This document shows, one piece after another, positions 11,801-24,880 of a stretch of DNA of 64,000 nucleotides. Below the pieces are notes generated by a model. The model did no database searches, had not been told where the DNA came from, and worked only from the letters and a program-made list of their open reading frames with translations. The stretch spans positions 744,001 to 808,000 of the forward strand of contig NC_066333.1 in NCBI RefSeq assembly GCF_022539315.1, in the 5' to 3' direction. The position numbers were made by a program, and so were the translations under genes. The stretch's first letter is position 1, and every line of letters begins with the position of its first letter. The DNA comes from Serinus canaria (taxonomy: Eukaryota; Chordata; Aves; Passeriformes; Fringillidae).

Positions 11801-14800
11801 CTGCCTCTTGCATCACCTTGACAGCAGCCTCCAGGTGCAGAAGAGCAGGAAGTAAAAAGACGTATTTTAATGACCCAAGCTATACACAACACACCAATTA
11901 TTCGACTGGGGCAAAATGGAATTCACAGGAGAAGCAGTTCTGCAGGAGCTTTTCATCCATGTGTATGAGGGTTCCCAGGTTAGAGCTTGGTAGCCAGAAA
12001 AGCAGCAGTGCTCCTGGATATACTCTTTCTGCTGCAGCTCTGCTCTCATTGCTTTAATTTGGACAAGACCAGAAGAAAGGTTTATTGGAATAACATTCAC
12101 AGGAATTTTATTTCCTGGGAATAATGCCTGCCTGGGAAGGCAACAGCAGAGCTGCCTAGGAAGGTGTTGCAGGGACATGGGGTTGTTAATGCAGAGACAG
12201 GAGCTGGGTGAAGTATATGGGGGGATTTTTCCCATTGGATCCGTGGTTTGATCCCCCTCATTTTGGGTCAGGCCATAACAGCCTCCTGGGTGTCCTTACT
12301 TGGGGAAGTTTCCCTAGGGTTAAACCCCACCCTCGGCACACAGGCACAATCCCACAGTAGCGCTGCAGCTGCTGCCCCGGTTGTGGTGCAGGAGAGGAAT
12401 GATGTGAGGGGAATTATTCACGGTGCTGCCTGCCTTCATCTCAGCTGGCTCTGATCACCAGCCATGCACATGTTTTGCTGGATGCAGGTCGTGATGCCCT
12501 CATCCAGGCAGAATCCAGGCCTGTAACTTTGAGAAGTGGATGGCACACAGCGGAAGCTCTGCCCCTGTTCCTTTGCCTGCCCGGGTCATGGGCAGGTGGG
12601 CATGGTGACCCATGCCTGCTGGAGCACTCTCAGCTCTGAGTCCCACAAAGTGTTGCTTCTCCTCTGTCTCCAGTGCCCCTCCTGCAGTGGTGACCCTGCT
12701 CCCAGGAGGGGAAGCGAGAAGCCTCGCAGGGGCCATGAGCCTGGGGGTTACCAACAGCAGGACTTCCCCATCCTCTTCCTCCTCCATGTTACAGGTTCTC
12801 CTCACCCACCAGCCAGCACCCTGCCCTGCACCCCCGTGGGACAATTCCCTGTGCTGGCCTTGCCTTCCAGACCCTTCCTGGTCTCAACTCTAATGATGGG
12901 GTGTCACGGTCCCATGGAGGAGAGGTGAAGACAGGAATGCCTGGCGCTGTTTGTCAGAGCTTATCTGACAAACCCTGCCACGACATTGTTTTTATGAAAG
13001 AAGTTATTCAGAAAGTCTGGGGCATCAGGGGAGATCTGGGCACAGGCCCTGGAGGCTGTTTGTGTTTCTGGTGCTGCCAAACCGGCTCCCTCGGCAGCTG
13101 AAACTGGGTGGCTGCAGCTGGAGGTCAGGAAGGGCTGGTGTGAGTTCAGAGCAGAAGTGCTGGGGAAGCACCTTGGCTCTGAGGGCAGCGCCGTGGGGAG
13201 CAGCAGCAATTCTTGTGCTCTTTGCTCTGAGCTGGCTGCATCAGACCTGCCTGGCAAAGCATGCATTTACCTAAAAAATCCACAAGTAAAGTGCATCTCC
13301 AAGCATCAGGGGAGGAAGGCAGCCTTGTGCTTTGTTCCCAAAAGAGACCCCACTGCTGCAGGTGAGGCTGTTCCTTGGATCTGCTTCCAACACTGGCAGA
13401 GGAGGATTCTAGGCTGCCAGGAGTCACTTGGCTTGCAGGCAATGAGCCATGAGAACTTCAAAGGATCTTGGACCTTTTTCATGGAAACTTTCCTATCTCA
13501 TTTAAAAAAGATAGCAAGACTTGTCCCTGTAAGACACATTTTATGAGTTTCTTTCCACCTTTGTTGGTCCTTACACTCAGGGGAGGGTTTTTTAAATCCC
13601 AGGAGCTGATGACCAAAAATCACCAAATCCCAGAAACATGCAGAGCTGATAAATCCATTTTGGTGCCCACCCAGAGCTCTGGAGATCTCCTGGGAGAGCA
13701 GTCCTCCAGTGCCTTGCGATAGCATGAGTGAAATTCCCTTCCTTCCATCCTGCTGCCCACTGGTGCTGCCCTCTCCTCCCACAGACCATGCCTGTTGTCC
13801 TCGGAACGTGTGTCAGGATGGTACAGTCACTCCCACATCTCGGTAGGCAGGAGATGGGGAAGAGGTGGATCTATCAGGTCAAGGGGTCTGGCAGGCTGCA
13901 GGTGGAAAAATTCCCCCTGGACCTGTCTTTAGTGCCCCAAACTGGGCAAGGAGAGACCCACTGGGGACATTCCCTCTGCATGGTGCCAGAGGCAGCAATG
14001 TTGCACAGGCTGATGGATGCTGGTGGGCTCAGGGCTTCATGGACCCGCCCTTCCTGAAAGCTTCTGCAGCATGTCACCATTCCACATTGGGCAGGGCAGA
14101 AGGAAGGGCTAGGCTGTAAAGTGCCAGAAAACTGGAAGTTTTCCCAATGTGCTGTAAATGGAGCTGAATGACCTGACTGGGATGAAAGGAGTCTTTGCCT
14201 GCACCTTCCTCTCTGGCTTAAACTGACAGCAAAGTCACTTGGGAGGTTTGAGTGATTTGAGAGGTCTGGTGGCTGTGGCATTCTAGTTGGTCTCACTCCC
14301 AGCAGGATCACCTGTACCTCTGCCCTCCAAGAGCCGATGCAGACTTTCTATGGAAGTCCCATGTGCCTGGGGTTGTAAAGAGCTGGGCTTGCTGCCTCCT
14401 CCTCACCCTAGGAGCACCCCCAGGGCTGGGAATCTTGGGCACTCACTTTGGGTGCCCTGAGAGCCAAGGCAGAGCAAGGTGGGGCTGTAACCAACCAAGA
14501 TATGGCATGAACCTGCTCTGAGCATGTCAGCTGGGACTGTGGACCTTTAAAATCCTGCCTGCAAGTGACACTGAGCCCTGTGCTGGGCTGGCCCGGCTGC
14601 AGCCGGGGCTGAAACGCTTTTGTCTATATTTAGTGCATTTTTCAGATAACCTTCATTCTATTTTTGGGCTATGTGCTGACTTAGGGCCCCTTTCTCCTCT
14701 TGTGCTCAACTGTATCACAGGTCAAAGCCTCTCCATTTTTGGGATCCTCAGGTACTCAAGTATTTGGAAGAGGGCTAAGGAGAAGTCAGGCAAATAAGAT

Positions 14801-17800
14801 TTTGGCTTTTTCCTTAATATTCAAAAAAAGGTGAGAAATTTGTTTTTAAGGCATTTTGGTGGAGCAGCTAAGCCTGGAAACCATGAAAGGTTTTTGCTAA
14901 CTCTCTTTCAGAGAGAAGGAGACTTTCAGAGAAGCAGAAGCCTGGGTTTCATGTGGGAGAGAAAAGGAGAAGGTACAGGGGCATCTCCTGCCTGGGGTGA
15001 TTTTGTGGTTCTTGAGGGTTTCATCTCCATGTGCAACATGGAGAGAGCAGAGGGATCCGAGGGCAATTTCAGTGAAGGGTCCTTATAAGGCAGTGGTGGC
15101 TGGGCTTGGTGACTGCCACCCTCCTGGTGGGAGAGCTTGGCTGGCAGGACCAGAGTGCCTGCCAAGACCCAATAGGAATGCCTGAGAGCAGGAACTTTCA
15201 AGGCAGCCTGTGTATTGCTCTTTTTAAGGTCAGCTCCTTGGAAAGCACCATGGCTGGGGAGGCCACCATCCAAAGAGCAAAGTGATAGGCACACGTGTCC
15301 CCAGCATCCCCTTGCCAGGGTGACAGGTCTCACTGCTATGATGGGGCAGAGCAGTGTTGTGACACAAGGGCCAGAGGTGCTTCACCTGCCTAGGGAGGTG
15401 CTGAGTAGCAGAGCCACCATAGCCTGGAGTGAAGCTGGGCACAGCCAGCGCAGTGCTCCTGCCAGTCACACCCGAGCAGTGCTACCACCAAGCCTGCTGC
15501 AGGCAGGGCAAGCATTGCAGAGCTGTGTCTGCCACCACACTCACACTGGGCCTGCACCCAGCACCCAGATGATGTAACCCAGAGGCATGGGGCTGCCCAG
15601 GATTGTGGATATTGTAAAACTTCTCTGTGTATCAGGGATGATGCCTGAAAAGCAAAGAAAAAAATTTCCCCCAGTTCTCTCCTTAAATTTGGAGTCCCGT
15701 CTCCCATGTCACTGCGATCCTAATTCCTCTGCTGGCTCCAGGGGAGGGTGACATGGTCCTTCAGCAAGGTGCCAAGGTATACACAGCGGGACTCTGCCTC
15801 TCATGGTGTCTGGGGGAGGATGTTTAAAATGCCACAGAGTCCTTGAGAGCTCTCAGTCCTGTCGCCCAGCTCTGCAGTGTTTACCTCCACCCCAGCCTGG
15901 CACGGTCAGGCCGGATACACCCAGCCGAGGTCAGCCCAGGGCTCATGGAGGGGCAAAGCTGCTGTCTCCCATCTGCCCTGGGGGTCACCTCAGCCTCAGC
16001 CTGCAGGACCTGACCAGCATGGCAGAGCTTGGCCCACCAGCACCCCACCACGACAGGATGCCTCTCCCTGCCTCTGTGCTGGGCTGCTGGAGGGTGCCCT
16101 GCCAGCACAAGCAGGTGCTTGGCAGCACCCAGAGCAAACATGACCATTAATGCTGCCCATCCATAGCTGCCAGCACGTGGAGGTGGCTCGTGCTTGGGTT
16201 TTCAGGAGCTGGCTGCCCACGAGGCACAGCTCTGTACGGGGGGGCTCACCCCTGGTCATGCACAAGGCAGCACGGCTGCGAGGTGGTCTGGTTTTGTGCC
16301 TGTGGGAGAGGGGCAGCAGGAGGAGAACCAGAACCAGGATGACACCAGGACTCTGCTGACCTGATTCATCTAAGACCTGCAGGCACTGCAGCCGGTCGTC
16401 CACCAGTTCATCTCCTGGCAGGCACCAGATGTGCAGGGGTGGGCTGAAAATTTTCTCCACAATGGCCCTAATGTGGCTGTGCACTGCAGTGCTGCCTCCC
16501 TAGGCCTGTGCCTGTGGCTCAGTCTGAGGTAATAACTACAAACCCCAAACATCCCCAGGTGTGTAGAAAAGTGAGCCTGGCCATTTGCAGCTGAATTCCA
16601 GCCCCCCTCTCCAGATCCCCACCCCATGCCTGGCTGGCTGTAGCAGTGGTTCCACACCTTACACTGCTCTGGTGTGGAAGATGCTCTCCTTCTCCAGCCA
16701 GGGCCATGGCTGTCACATATCCAGACGTGCATTGGCATTGCCCCCGAGCAGAGTTGCTGGCCTGACTGGAAATATCCCCAAGCTAATTTTAATCTGGGTG
16801 GTGGTGTATTTTTCAGGTCGTTGGGGTGGGTGGTGGGCAGGGCTTGGAGGGGTGTTCTGGGGATGTGCCACGTGCAGGGATGTGCACACACCGGTGTCTG
16901 CAGACACTGGGACTGGGGGGAGGCACCCTGGCCATGGTCACAGGGGATCTGTTCCCTTCATTTCAGCACAAAACCACACTGCGGATTAAGAGGAGACTTT
17001 AGTGTTCCCTTCCTCCCTTCAATATAGCGAAACCTACATAGGACAGGACATTTATAACTGCCCTTCCTTATCGGGAACTCTCTTGGGTTTCACTCTGGGG
17101 TGACACCTTGGAGCAAACTCCAGGGCTGCTGGAGGCAGCTGAGAGGAGGTTGCAGAGTCCTCCTGCACAGCCCCAGGCTCCCTGCAGGCTGGAGCCAGCA
17201 CTGGGCGAGATGGGAGCACAAGGGTGGTGCCAGGCATCTGGAGCACCTTCCTCATGGCCCTCATAGACATCCCATCTCTGTGTGAGGCACGGGAGGTTTC
17301 TTGGTGTGGCACCACACCACTGCTGTGCCCTCTGTGCCATGAGACTCCAAATACTCTGCCTGGTCCTTACCACACCCACGGAAGCTCAACAAGGAAGAAG
17401 ATCCCTCCTTTGGAGAGATGCCATATGGAAACTGGTGGACTTGCTCCAGGCACTCCATCAACTCCTGAGTTCCCTCATCTCCTTTTTTCACATCTGGCTT
17501 TACAATCTTATTCTGTGAAGCATATAAAGTGATTCTCAAAGGGTACTGAAAGCAAGGGTCTCTCCAAGGAGAGACTGAGCCAAAGAACCAAATGAGCAGG
17601 GACATCCCAGTGGAACAGGAATCCTCCCAGCATCAAGGACCAGGGAAGCACATAGAGAAAGCTGCAGGCAGGTAGACCCTGTCCCCAGGGAGACCCAGGC
17701 AAGGCTGAGGCTCAAGGCTGTAGGAGCAGTGAGGTCCCTGCTCAAGCAGGGCAGCTGCAGAGTGCAGGTTCCCTCCCAGCTGCCTCTAACCTTGGGACAG

Positions 17801-19630
17801 GAAGCTCAGGCACTGTGGTGGGAGCTACCTCTGTCCTGGGTGGCATGTCATAGTCTGGAGAGAAGAGTCAAGGTGACTCAGCACAAGGACAACCATCAGC
17901 CCAGCGGGAACAGATCCTCCAAGGCTGAAGATACCACTAAGTGGTGGATGAGCTCTGTCTTTGTCCTGGGGATCCTACTCCAGCATGGACAACTTAGATT
18001 GTTGAAAATTCACCCATTAGGAAAGGGAAAGCAGAACTGGTGCTGGGTGACCTGGCTAGGGCAGCTGAGCACAGCATAGCCCTCCCAAGGCTGCTCCTGC
18101 CAGCTCTGGAGAGCCCTGCCCCTCCACATCGGGACTAAACTAAACTGCAGGACAGAGAATTCCTCAGCAGGGAGTGATGGGTTCATTTTTCCCCACTCTA
18201 CTCAGACCTTCTCAGATAAGGATGCTGCTGGTGAGGCCGTGCAGTTTGGGTTGGAGCACAGGCAGCCACAGGAAAGCCTGGTGGAGCAGCCTTGTCTCCA
18301 CACCAGAACCGGGCTGTGTCACCATGTCACCAGGTCACCATGTCACCATGGTGGTGTCCAGCAGCAGTGCCCCCTGCAGGCACCAGCTGCTGGGGAAGGT
18401 GTGGTGTGACCCTGGATCATGAGGTACAAGGACCAAAGAAAGAGAAGGAGCATGTCTGGATGGCACCAGCAAGTGCAGGAAAACTGGTCCATCTGACACA
18501 CAACACCTTGACCAATCTCCAGCAAGCCTTAGCTGAACAATCAAGGCTGGGCAGCTACAGAAGAATGATTTCTACCCTGTAATTTTCCTATCCCTTGAAA
18601 TTGAAGACCCAAGTTTCATTTTATTTCATTATGATTTTCCTGGCTTGAATTTGAGTGTAGGAAGTTCCTGCCTCTGTCCTAGGGAGGGATTTAAAATAAA
18701 ATTGGTACAAATATATGGGACTATGAACACATGAAGATGAGGATTAAGTCCTCCGTGGTCAGCACTGTCTTGCGCCTCAGCCCAGACAGGCTCATAGTTC
18801 AGGGTGTGTACTCCTGGGGCTCAAACAAATCCACACTGAACTGTGGCAGGCAGCCTGACCAGGTGATTGAGTGATTGCTTTTTTATTCAGCTTCAGCCCA
18901 ACCTTTTCTTCTACTCTTGCCATGGAGGGCTGAGCCTCCCCAGCCTGGGTGAATCCCAGGGCTCAGCACTGCTATGCAGCAGGACCAACTGCCAAAACCT
19001 CATCTTGCATGAGACAAGATGAGCAGTCAAAAGAGCCAGAAATGCTGTTGCGTGGAAGGTGGCATCTTCCAGGGTTCATCCAGCCCGGACACACACAGGG
19101 CCCAGCAGCACCATGGCATGACCCCCTGGGCTGCAGCACCTTTGGTGACGAAGGCATGGCCAGGCTTGCACTTCTACTAGCCTGGGGTTGGTTTAAGCCG
19201 GATTTAACCTTGACCTTAAAGAGGCCCTGAAGGCTGATTTATATGTTTATATTACTTTTGGGACACACAGACTTGAGGGCAACTTGGGAATGCACTTGAA
19301 TAAAGAACCAGTGACTGGGCAGAGCACTGGGCACCTCATGACACCTGTCAGGATGGGGACACTTCTATCCAGGAGTGGGCAGAAGAGCCAGAGATGTGTG
19401 ATCCAAACTGGAAAATACAACTGTCCTGATTTATAGAAGCTACAAAGCCATGCTGTCACTGAAGCCCCTCAGGAGCATCAGTCTTGGGGGACTCTTGAAT
19501 GCCAAGGCTCCCAAGGGCTCCTGGGTCCTTGTCCAGCCTGCTTGGAGTCTGAAGGGCTACAAGAAGAGCAAGCCTTGAGGCTAGATCCGTTCCTTGCCTC
19601 CAGACCATTGTGTGCCCTCTGGGCACACTC
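8813..19630. other. Long intergenic stretch, no gene recognised
   Basis: About 10.8 kb of moderately GC-rich sequence without a recognisable exon, tRNA or well-preserved transposon. The longest frame (258 codons, minus, 10,254-11,030) overlaps several others of similar length and has no domain or homology that I recognise. Isolated matches to transcription-factor consensuses occur (AP-1/ARE-like GTGACTCAGC at 9,956-9,965 and 17,873-17,882; MEF2-like CTATATTTAG at 14,624-14,633), but at about the frequency expected by chance. Confidence 0.5.
18318..18349 (+). repeat. Four-copy 8-bp tandem repeat (GTCACCAT)
   Basis: Four consecutive 8-base units: GTCACCAT, GTCACCAG, GTCACCAT, GTCACCAT. It is a small simple repeat in intergenic DNA. 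Confidence 0.85.
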
Positions 19631-19815
19631 GATGGAACTCACACTTCCCTGTGTGGAGAACAACTTCCCCATGGAGAACACTCTCCCCATGGAGAGCACA
19701 CTACCCTCTGGAGCACATCCCTCCCGTATGAAGAGCATTCCACCCCTGTGGAATACACATCACCCCTGTGGAGAGCACCCCACCACGATGGAGTACATCC
19801 CCCCACTGTGGCTTA
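19631..19815 (+). repeat. Degenerate minisatellite, 18-21 bp unit, ~10 copies
   Basis: About ten head-to-tail copies share a core resembling GTGGAGANCACNNCCCC. Examples are TGTGTGGAGAACAACTTCCC, ATGGAGAACACTCTCCCC, TGTGGAATACACATCACCCC and TGTGGAGAGCACCCCACCAC. Copies differ by substitutions and 1-3 base indels. There are no unique spacers, so this is not a CRISPR-like array. Confidence 0.8.
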
Positions 19816-22154
19816 TGTCATGAGCTCCTTTGGGGTGAGGCTGGGGGACCCTGGCGGTAGCAGCCGCTGCTGGGATCCAGGGCTCCGGGAATGACGAGCC
19901 GCGGGGGATTGCGAAGGGCAGGGAGCAGGAAGGATCGGCAGTGGAGGGCGAGGGGCAGTAGGGCGGGCAGGCTCCCGCTCTTGGCACGGTGTGGAAGGTT
20001 GAAGCCGGGTATCAGTCACTTCTGAGGAGACCCATCAGGAGCCACCGTGACCGGTGGCTGTCAGTGGGGCAGCAGCTGCGTTCTCCACTCCCTCCTCTGC
20101 AGTGCGGGCAGAGTGCGGAGCTTTGCGGGCTCTCTCTGGCTGTGGCAGCTGCCTGCTCCCACCGCCGGGCTCTGGCAGTGCCAGGGGCTGGCAGGGCGCT
20201 GCCGTGCCCAGTTCCTCGCCATCCTCTCGCCTTACAGGCACTGACCCCGGGTGCCGCGCCCCGACCGGCAAGGTTACTCCGTGCTGAGACACACACCCCA
20301 AAATCGCCTTGGGTCAAATTACTGGGCTCATCTCACCACCTGCTATTTCCTTCTGTCCCCAAGCCAAGCGAGGAGCTTGTGAAAAACAAGGTGTCAGTGC
20401 AGGGTGCCCTGAGTCAGAGCGCCGCCGGGCCGGGATCACGGGGCTACTCGTGGAGGGGGCTCAGAGCGTCCCCAGGCAGGAGGGACAGCCCGCCCCGGCC
20501 GGGCGCTGCTGCCAAAGGCGTCCGAGCTCTCTTCTGATCACTCCCGCTGGGCAGCCTTCCCGACCGGACACTGCTGCCTGGCCCAAAGCCGGTTTGCAGC
20601 CCTGTTTTTCAAAGTTGTTTTGGTGTCTCCTGGCAGAAAGCTGCTGGTGACCCAAATTCTAAATATAGAAGCAAGTCTATCTTTTATGTGACAAATGCAA
20701 AACCTCTGTCCCACGTTCATCTTTGGGAAATGGGTCTTTTTGTCAGAGAAGTGCAAATGTAACACCCAGATTTCTTTCCAGTGAGGTCACCTCCTGGCTG
20801 TGGTCATTCCCAGAGGGCATTCACCATATTTTTTCTAGGTAAACTCCTCCATGCTGCTTCACTGCTGGAAAGCCACACTCAGAGCCTCAGGCAAATCCCA
20901 GGCTCTTCATGGACCATCCCTATCTCAGGTGCTGGACAGTTTCTCTGGGATGGAAGTCCACGTAAGGCCAGCCTGCTGCCCTCTCCTCTGGCAGAGCAGC
21001 TGGGGACCCAAGCCCCGTCTCTTTCCTCCACCCTCGTGTGCTATGTAGGCTGTGGGTAGATACCCACAAGGAGGTTTTATGGGGCTGGAGGATGCTGGTT
21101 ACCCCACAGATATGATCATCAGCTCTGCACCTCGCTCAGGTTACTGTCTCTCATCCAGGCCATGAAGCACAGAGCAGCTCCTCCCCACTGCAGAACGCAT
21201 CTCTGTCCCACAGGTGTCCCAGGAAGGAACTGTCCCCAGCCTTGCAACAACCATAGCTTCCCTGAATGCTTCACAGCTCTTCTCCAGTGGGCGGGGGAGG
21301 GGGGGCTGGGCAGAGCTCTCTGTGCCCACTGGGGCCTGGAAGCCCATGCAAAGCCCTGTGCTGGAGGCACTGGGGTGCTGGGAGCACTGGGGTCCTGGCT
21401 ACCAGGCAGCAAGTAACCAAAGTTGGTAACAGCCCCCATTTACCACTCACCTGAGCCACAGCACATTCACACTGCCCTGCCCCAGCAGGGGCTGAATGGA
21501 GCCCTTCAGCTGGGCATGTGTCTGGCCAGACACAGCAGTGTCTCCCTGCCAGCATCCCTTTGGGAAGAGGGAGGAGACACTGCTGTGGAGTCCTGTGGAC
21601 CTGGGATGGAGACCACCTTAGTCAGACAGGTCTCAGGCATCTATGGAAGGGGCAAGGCAGTGGGGGAGAAGCCACACTGAGCCTGTGCCTCATGGACCTT
21701 TCTCTGGCCACCAAAACCCAGCAAGACACTGAGGTTCCTCAGGAACTGGTGATCTTTCCCAGTTTAAGTAAGGAGCACACCTCTTGTCCCCAGTGCCACC
21801 ACTCAAGGGACCAGAGGGGCTCCCAAGGAGATTGGTGAGGATTTTTAATGATGTGAAAGAGTGCATGTTGCATTTTCTTGATGTACAACACAGACAAACA
21901 ACTTCAGGCAGGAGCTTCCAGGCAAATCTATCCCAAGGGACAAGCAGCATGGGAACTGCCCCCGAGGAGCTGAGGTGTGGCACATACAGACACCAGGGGT
22001 GTGTGGGTGGTTGGTGACACCTCCCAGTCCATTTCACTGGGGCTGGGTGGGTGTCTGGACAATTCCCTGAGTACCTCGAGGACTCTCAGTGGGATGGGGG
22101 TGGGACAGGGTGGCTTGGGGAAGGAGAATGAACAGCTTCTGCTCATTCATAAAG
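19816..22154. other. Intergenic stretch, nothing recognised
   Basis: The DNA is GC-rich around 19.85-20.55 kb, with several overlapping open frames on both strands (up to 182 codons at 19,989-20,537). None shows a recognisable domain. I do not call a gene. Confidence 0.5.
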
Positions 22155-22294
22155 ACCCTGAGATTAGCTCAGTTGGTCAGAGCATGGTGCCAATAACACC
22201 AAGGTGAGGCCTTGACCCTGTATGGGCCATTCACTTCAGAGTTGGACTCGATGATCCTTTTGGGTCCCTTCCAGCTCAGTAAATTCTGTGATTC
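22155..22294 (+). mobile_element. tRNA-Ile-derived SINE with CR1 tail (TguSINE1-like)
   Basis: The head, about 22,155-22,229, follows a eukaryotic tRNA-Ile. It has an A-box TTAGCTCAGTTGG (22,164-22,176), an anticodon arm with AAT at 22,192-22,194 inside GGTGCCAATAACACCAAGG, a degenerate B-box (GCCTTGACCCT), and a 3' acceptor remnant GGGCCA. It passes directly into a CR1-like 3' end (TTGGACTCGATGATCCTTTT, GGGTCCCTTCCAGCTC) and the tail AATTCTGTGATTC. This is the architecture described for TguSINE1 of zebra finch, mobilised by CR1 machinery. The hexamer ATTCAT occurs on both sides (22,145-22,150; 22,291-22,296) and may be a target-site duplication or tail sequence. Confidence 0.85.
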
Positions 22295-22724
22295 ATTTCC
22301 CTGTTTTCTGCTGTTTGGCACAGAGTCTGTGTTGAAGGATTGTCTCTGTACACTGCACATGTACTTCATTAAACTGCTCTTCCCAGCCCCAGCTAACGAG
22401 CACCCAGCTCACAGTGTGGCAGCAAGCCCTGTGGAACACTCAGACTGGGGCCTTCAGGCACCTGGGAGCTGCAAGGGCTGAGCCAGCTGCTGACCCATAG
22501 CCCCAGGACATGGCTGGAAAATGCTTTTTCAGGTGCTCAGTAGTTACCTGGTGACTTCAGCATCACCAGGAGGAATGGCTGGGCCAGAGCTGCAGAAAAC
22601 TCATGGCAGGGATGCCAGGAGCAGCACTTGCTTGGGATGCAACAAGGTCACCTGATCTCTTATTGCTTTAGAAGTTTTGGTAGCTGGACAAAACTTCTTT
22701 TTTTTTAATAAAGGACAGGTAAAT

Positions 22725-22783
22725 GGGGCTTTGAGCTATGTGATCCTTAAGGGCCCTTGCAACTCAAACCATTCTATAATGAG
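22725..22783 (+). mobile_element. CR1 3'-end remnant
   Basis: The segment TATGTGATCCTTAAGGGCCC followed by TTGCAACTCAAACCATTCTA corresponds to the extreme 3' end of CR1 (GATCTTTAAGGTCCCTTCCAACCCAAACCATTCTATG), with several substitutions. The block is too short to tell a truncated CR1 from a SINE tail. Confidence 0.6.
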
Positions 22784-24880
22784 CACCCTGCCTGCTTTGC
22801 ATGCCATTTGCTGGGTGAAATGAAGCAAGTGCATAACACACTGGCCCTGCACCTTGCCAGAGGCTCTCAGTGCTGCTCCCAAAACCTCCTGGATGAAGCA
22901 GAAGCCAGTGTGATCACCTTCCTATTTTCAGCAGTCACCCAAGTTCACAGAGTGCCTCCAGTTATACTCCCGAGCAGCAGAGCCCGAGGCAGCTGCTGGG
23001 GTGGGCTCGTGCTGTGACACACGAGGCCCCACTTAACTCCCCATTACCTGTAGGCAGGTGAGATGCAGTCAGCTGCTTGCTCATCCTCTCCAGCCACAGC
23101 CACCTCAGGCCTTGCAGCTCAGCTCAGCGTGACTTTCCCAGCGACCTGAGGGCCAGGGCATGCAGGAGTCAAAGCCAGGTCATGCCCTGTGTCCCCCATC
23201 CTAGCTCAGGATGGCACAGGGAAGGCACTCTGGTTTCCTGTCCCTTACTTGGTGTCAGCAGACACTGCTGTACCTGGGAACAGAGAGAGGGTCCCTCCAG
23301 TATCTCCTTGCTATGCACAGGCAGAAGACACAGTGACATGGACCCCAGCTCAGCCCTGCAGGATTGTAGGCACACAAGGGCTGGGCCACCATGGCTTCTT
23401 GCCCACTGTTCCCTGTGCCAGCAAGATTAAAGTCACTTCCCACTGTCACACAGCACAGCTGTCACCCACCCCAGAGCCCCTGGCCACAGCCCTGGCCAGG
23501 CACAGCAGGGACTGGCAGCCACTGCAGATGGCCTCAGGCTGGGGAGAAGCTCCTTCCTCTGCTTTGTCTGTGCTTTTCCAGCAGTAAATCACTGGGGCAA
23601 CACGCTGCCCTGGGAGGGGACTGCCACCCCCTCTTGGCAGTGGGAGACCAGGGCAGGGTGCAGCAGAGACTGAAGCATTTCCCATCCCTGTCGGAATGGA
23701 GAGAGGGGCATCCCATTTAAACCTATGCTTTAGGGCATGTGGCAGCACAAATGGGGCAGTTTACCATGGAACATGTTTCACCCTAACAAGATTCATTCTG
23801 CTGCATTTATTTATGCCCCCCTCTATGGCAGCATGATTAAAGACTTATTTCTGCACTCCTGCTGCAGCCATCAGGAGCCGACCTGTAATCACTCCATGTG
23901 AAACCAGGACAAGCAGAAGCAGCAAAATGAACCTCCATGGGCAGCAGGAGTTCTTGGCTTCAGGCAGGGACCAGGCTGGGGGTCAAGTGTGGTTATGCTC
24001 TGACTTCTGGGTATCTTCTGCAGATCATCCCCCTCTATGCCCAGCAACTTCAGCTTCTTGGGCATTCACTGCAACTGCCATGGCCAGCTCAAAATTCCCT
24101 CCATGGACATCCCAAATGAGTGGATTTTCTGCTTAGGACTATTTCAAGCTTTACAGGCTTCTGCTCCCCTCCTGGCAAAGTGGGGTGAGAGCTCTGCAGG
24201 GTGGCAGCTCTCCTCCCAAAATGGTTTACACTCTTCTGCAAGATCCTTCAATTACAGAAGACTAAACGTTATTTAATTTGTGACCTCGTGCTGAATAAGA
24301 CACAATTAAATTCTACCTCTCTTACAATGGGGAATTCTCACCTGTGATGCTAGATGAGTCCTAACTGTTCCATGCATGACTCAGACACCCAAACGGCTCC
24401 ATTAATGATTGTTTTAATAAATGTTCTATCTTTGTACAGACAATTTCCTGCCCTGTGACAAGTCTGGCACGAGGTCAAACCAAACCTTGGTCCCACGGTC
24501 AGCCCATGCTGAGGATGAAGGCAATCCTGGTAATGCCAAGCATCCTGAGGGGCTGTGACACCCCAGGGACATTCCTGGTGTCGTTCTTCACGAACCCCCC
24601 ATGCCCCCTCGCAGGTGGGTAACAGTTGCTTGGCACATCCAGTGGTTTCGTCCCCAGCCCCCTCATTCGTTCCAAAATTTCTCTTTGGATGAGACCTATG
24701 CAGCGCAGCAGTGAGAAGGGAGCGGGAGCCTGGGAAGCCTCAAACCTCTTGTCCCTTCCCTTCGGCAGGCAGCAGCACATCCCCCGCACCCTTCCTGTCC
24801 CCCCCGCGTCCTCTGGGCGCTGCGGGCGGGACGGGACTCTTATCGCTTTTTTTGTCTTCAGTGGCTTCAGCTCTTAATTT
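22784..24880. other. Intergenic stretch upstream of the TP53INP2 CpG island
   Basis: No gene or named repeat is recognised. The 23.74-23.90 kb and 24.25-24.48 kb blocks are AT-richer than their surroundings. The second holds an AP-1 consensus ATGACTCAG near 24,378. Either could be regulatory, but the sequence alone does not show it. Confidence 0.4.

Noticed and set aside
14624..14633. MEF2 site CTATATTTAG as a muscle enhancer
   Set aside because: It fits the consensus, but about four such matches are expected by chance in the window, and it is more than 10 kb from the nearest promoter with no supporting context.
19631..19815. CRISPR-like array
   Set aside because: The units are contiguous and degenerate with no unique spacers, and the genome is avian. 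It is a minisatellite.
22155..22229. Functional tRNA-Ile(AAT) gene
   Set aside because: The A-box and anticodon region are recognisable, but the B-box is degraded, the acceptor stem does not pair well, and the sequence runs directly into a CR1 tail. It is a SINE head, not a tRNA gene.
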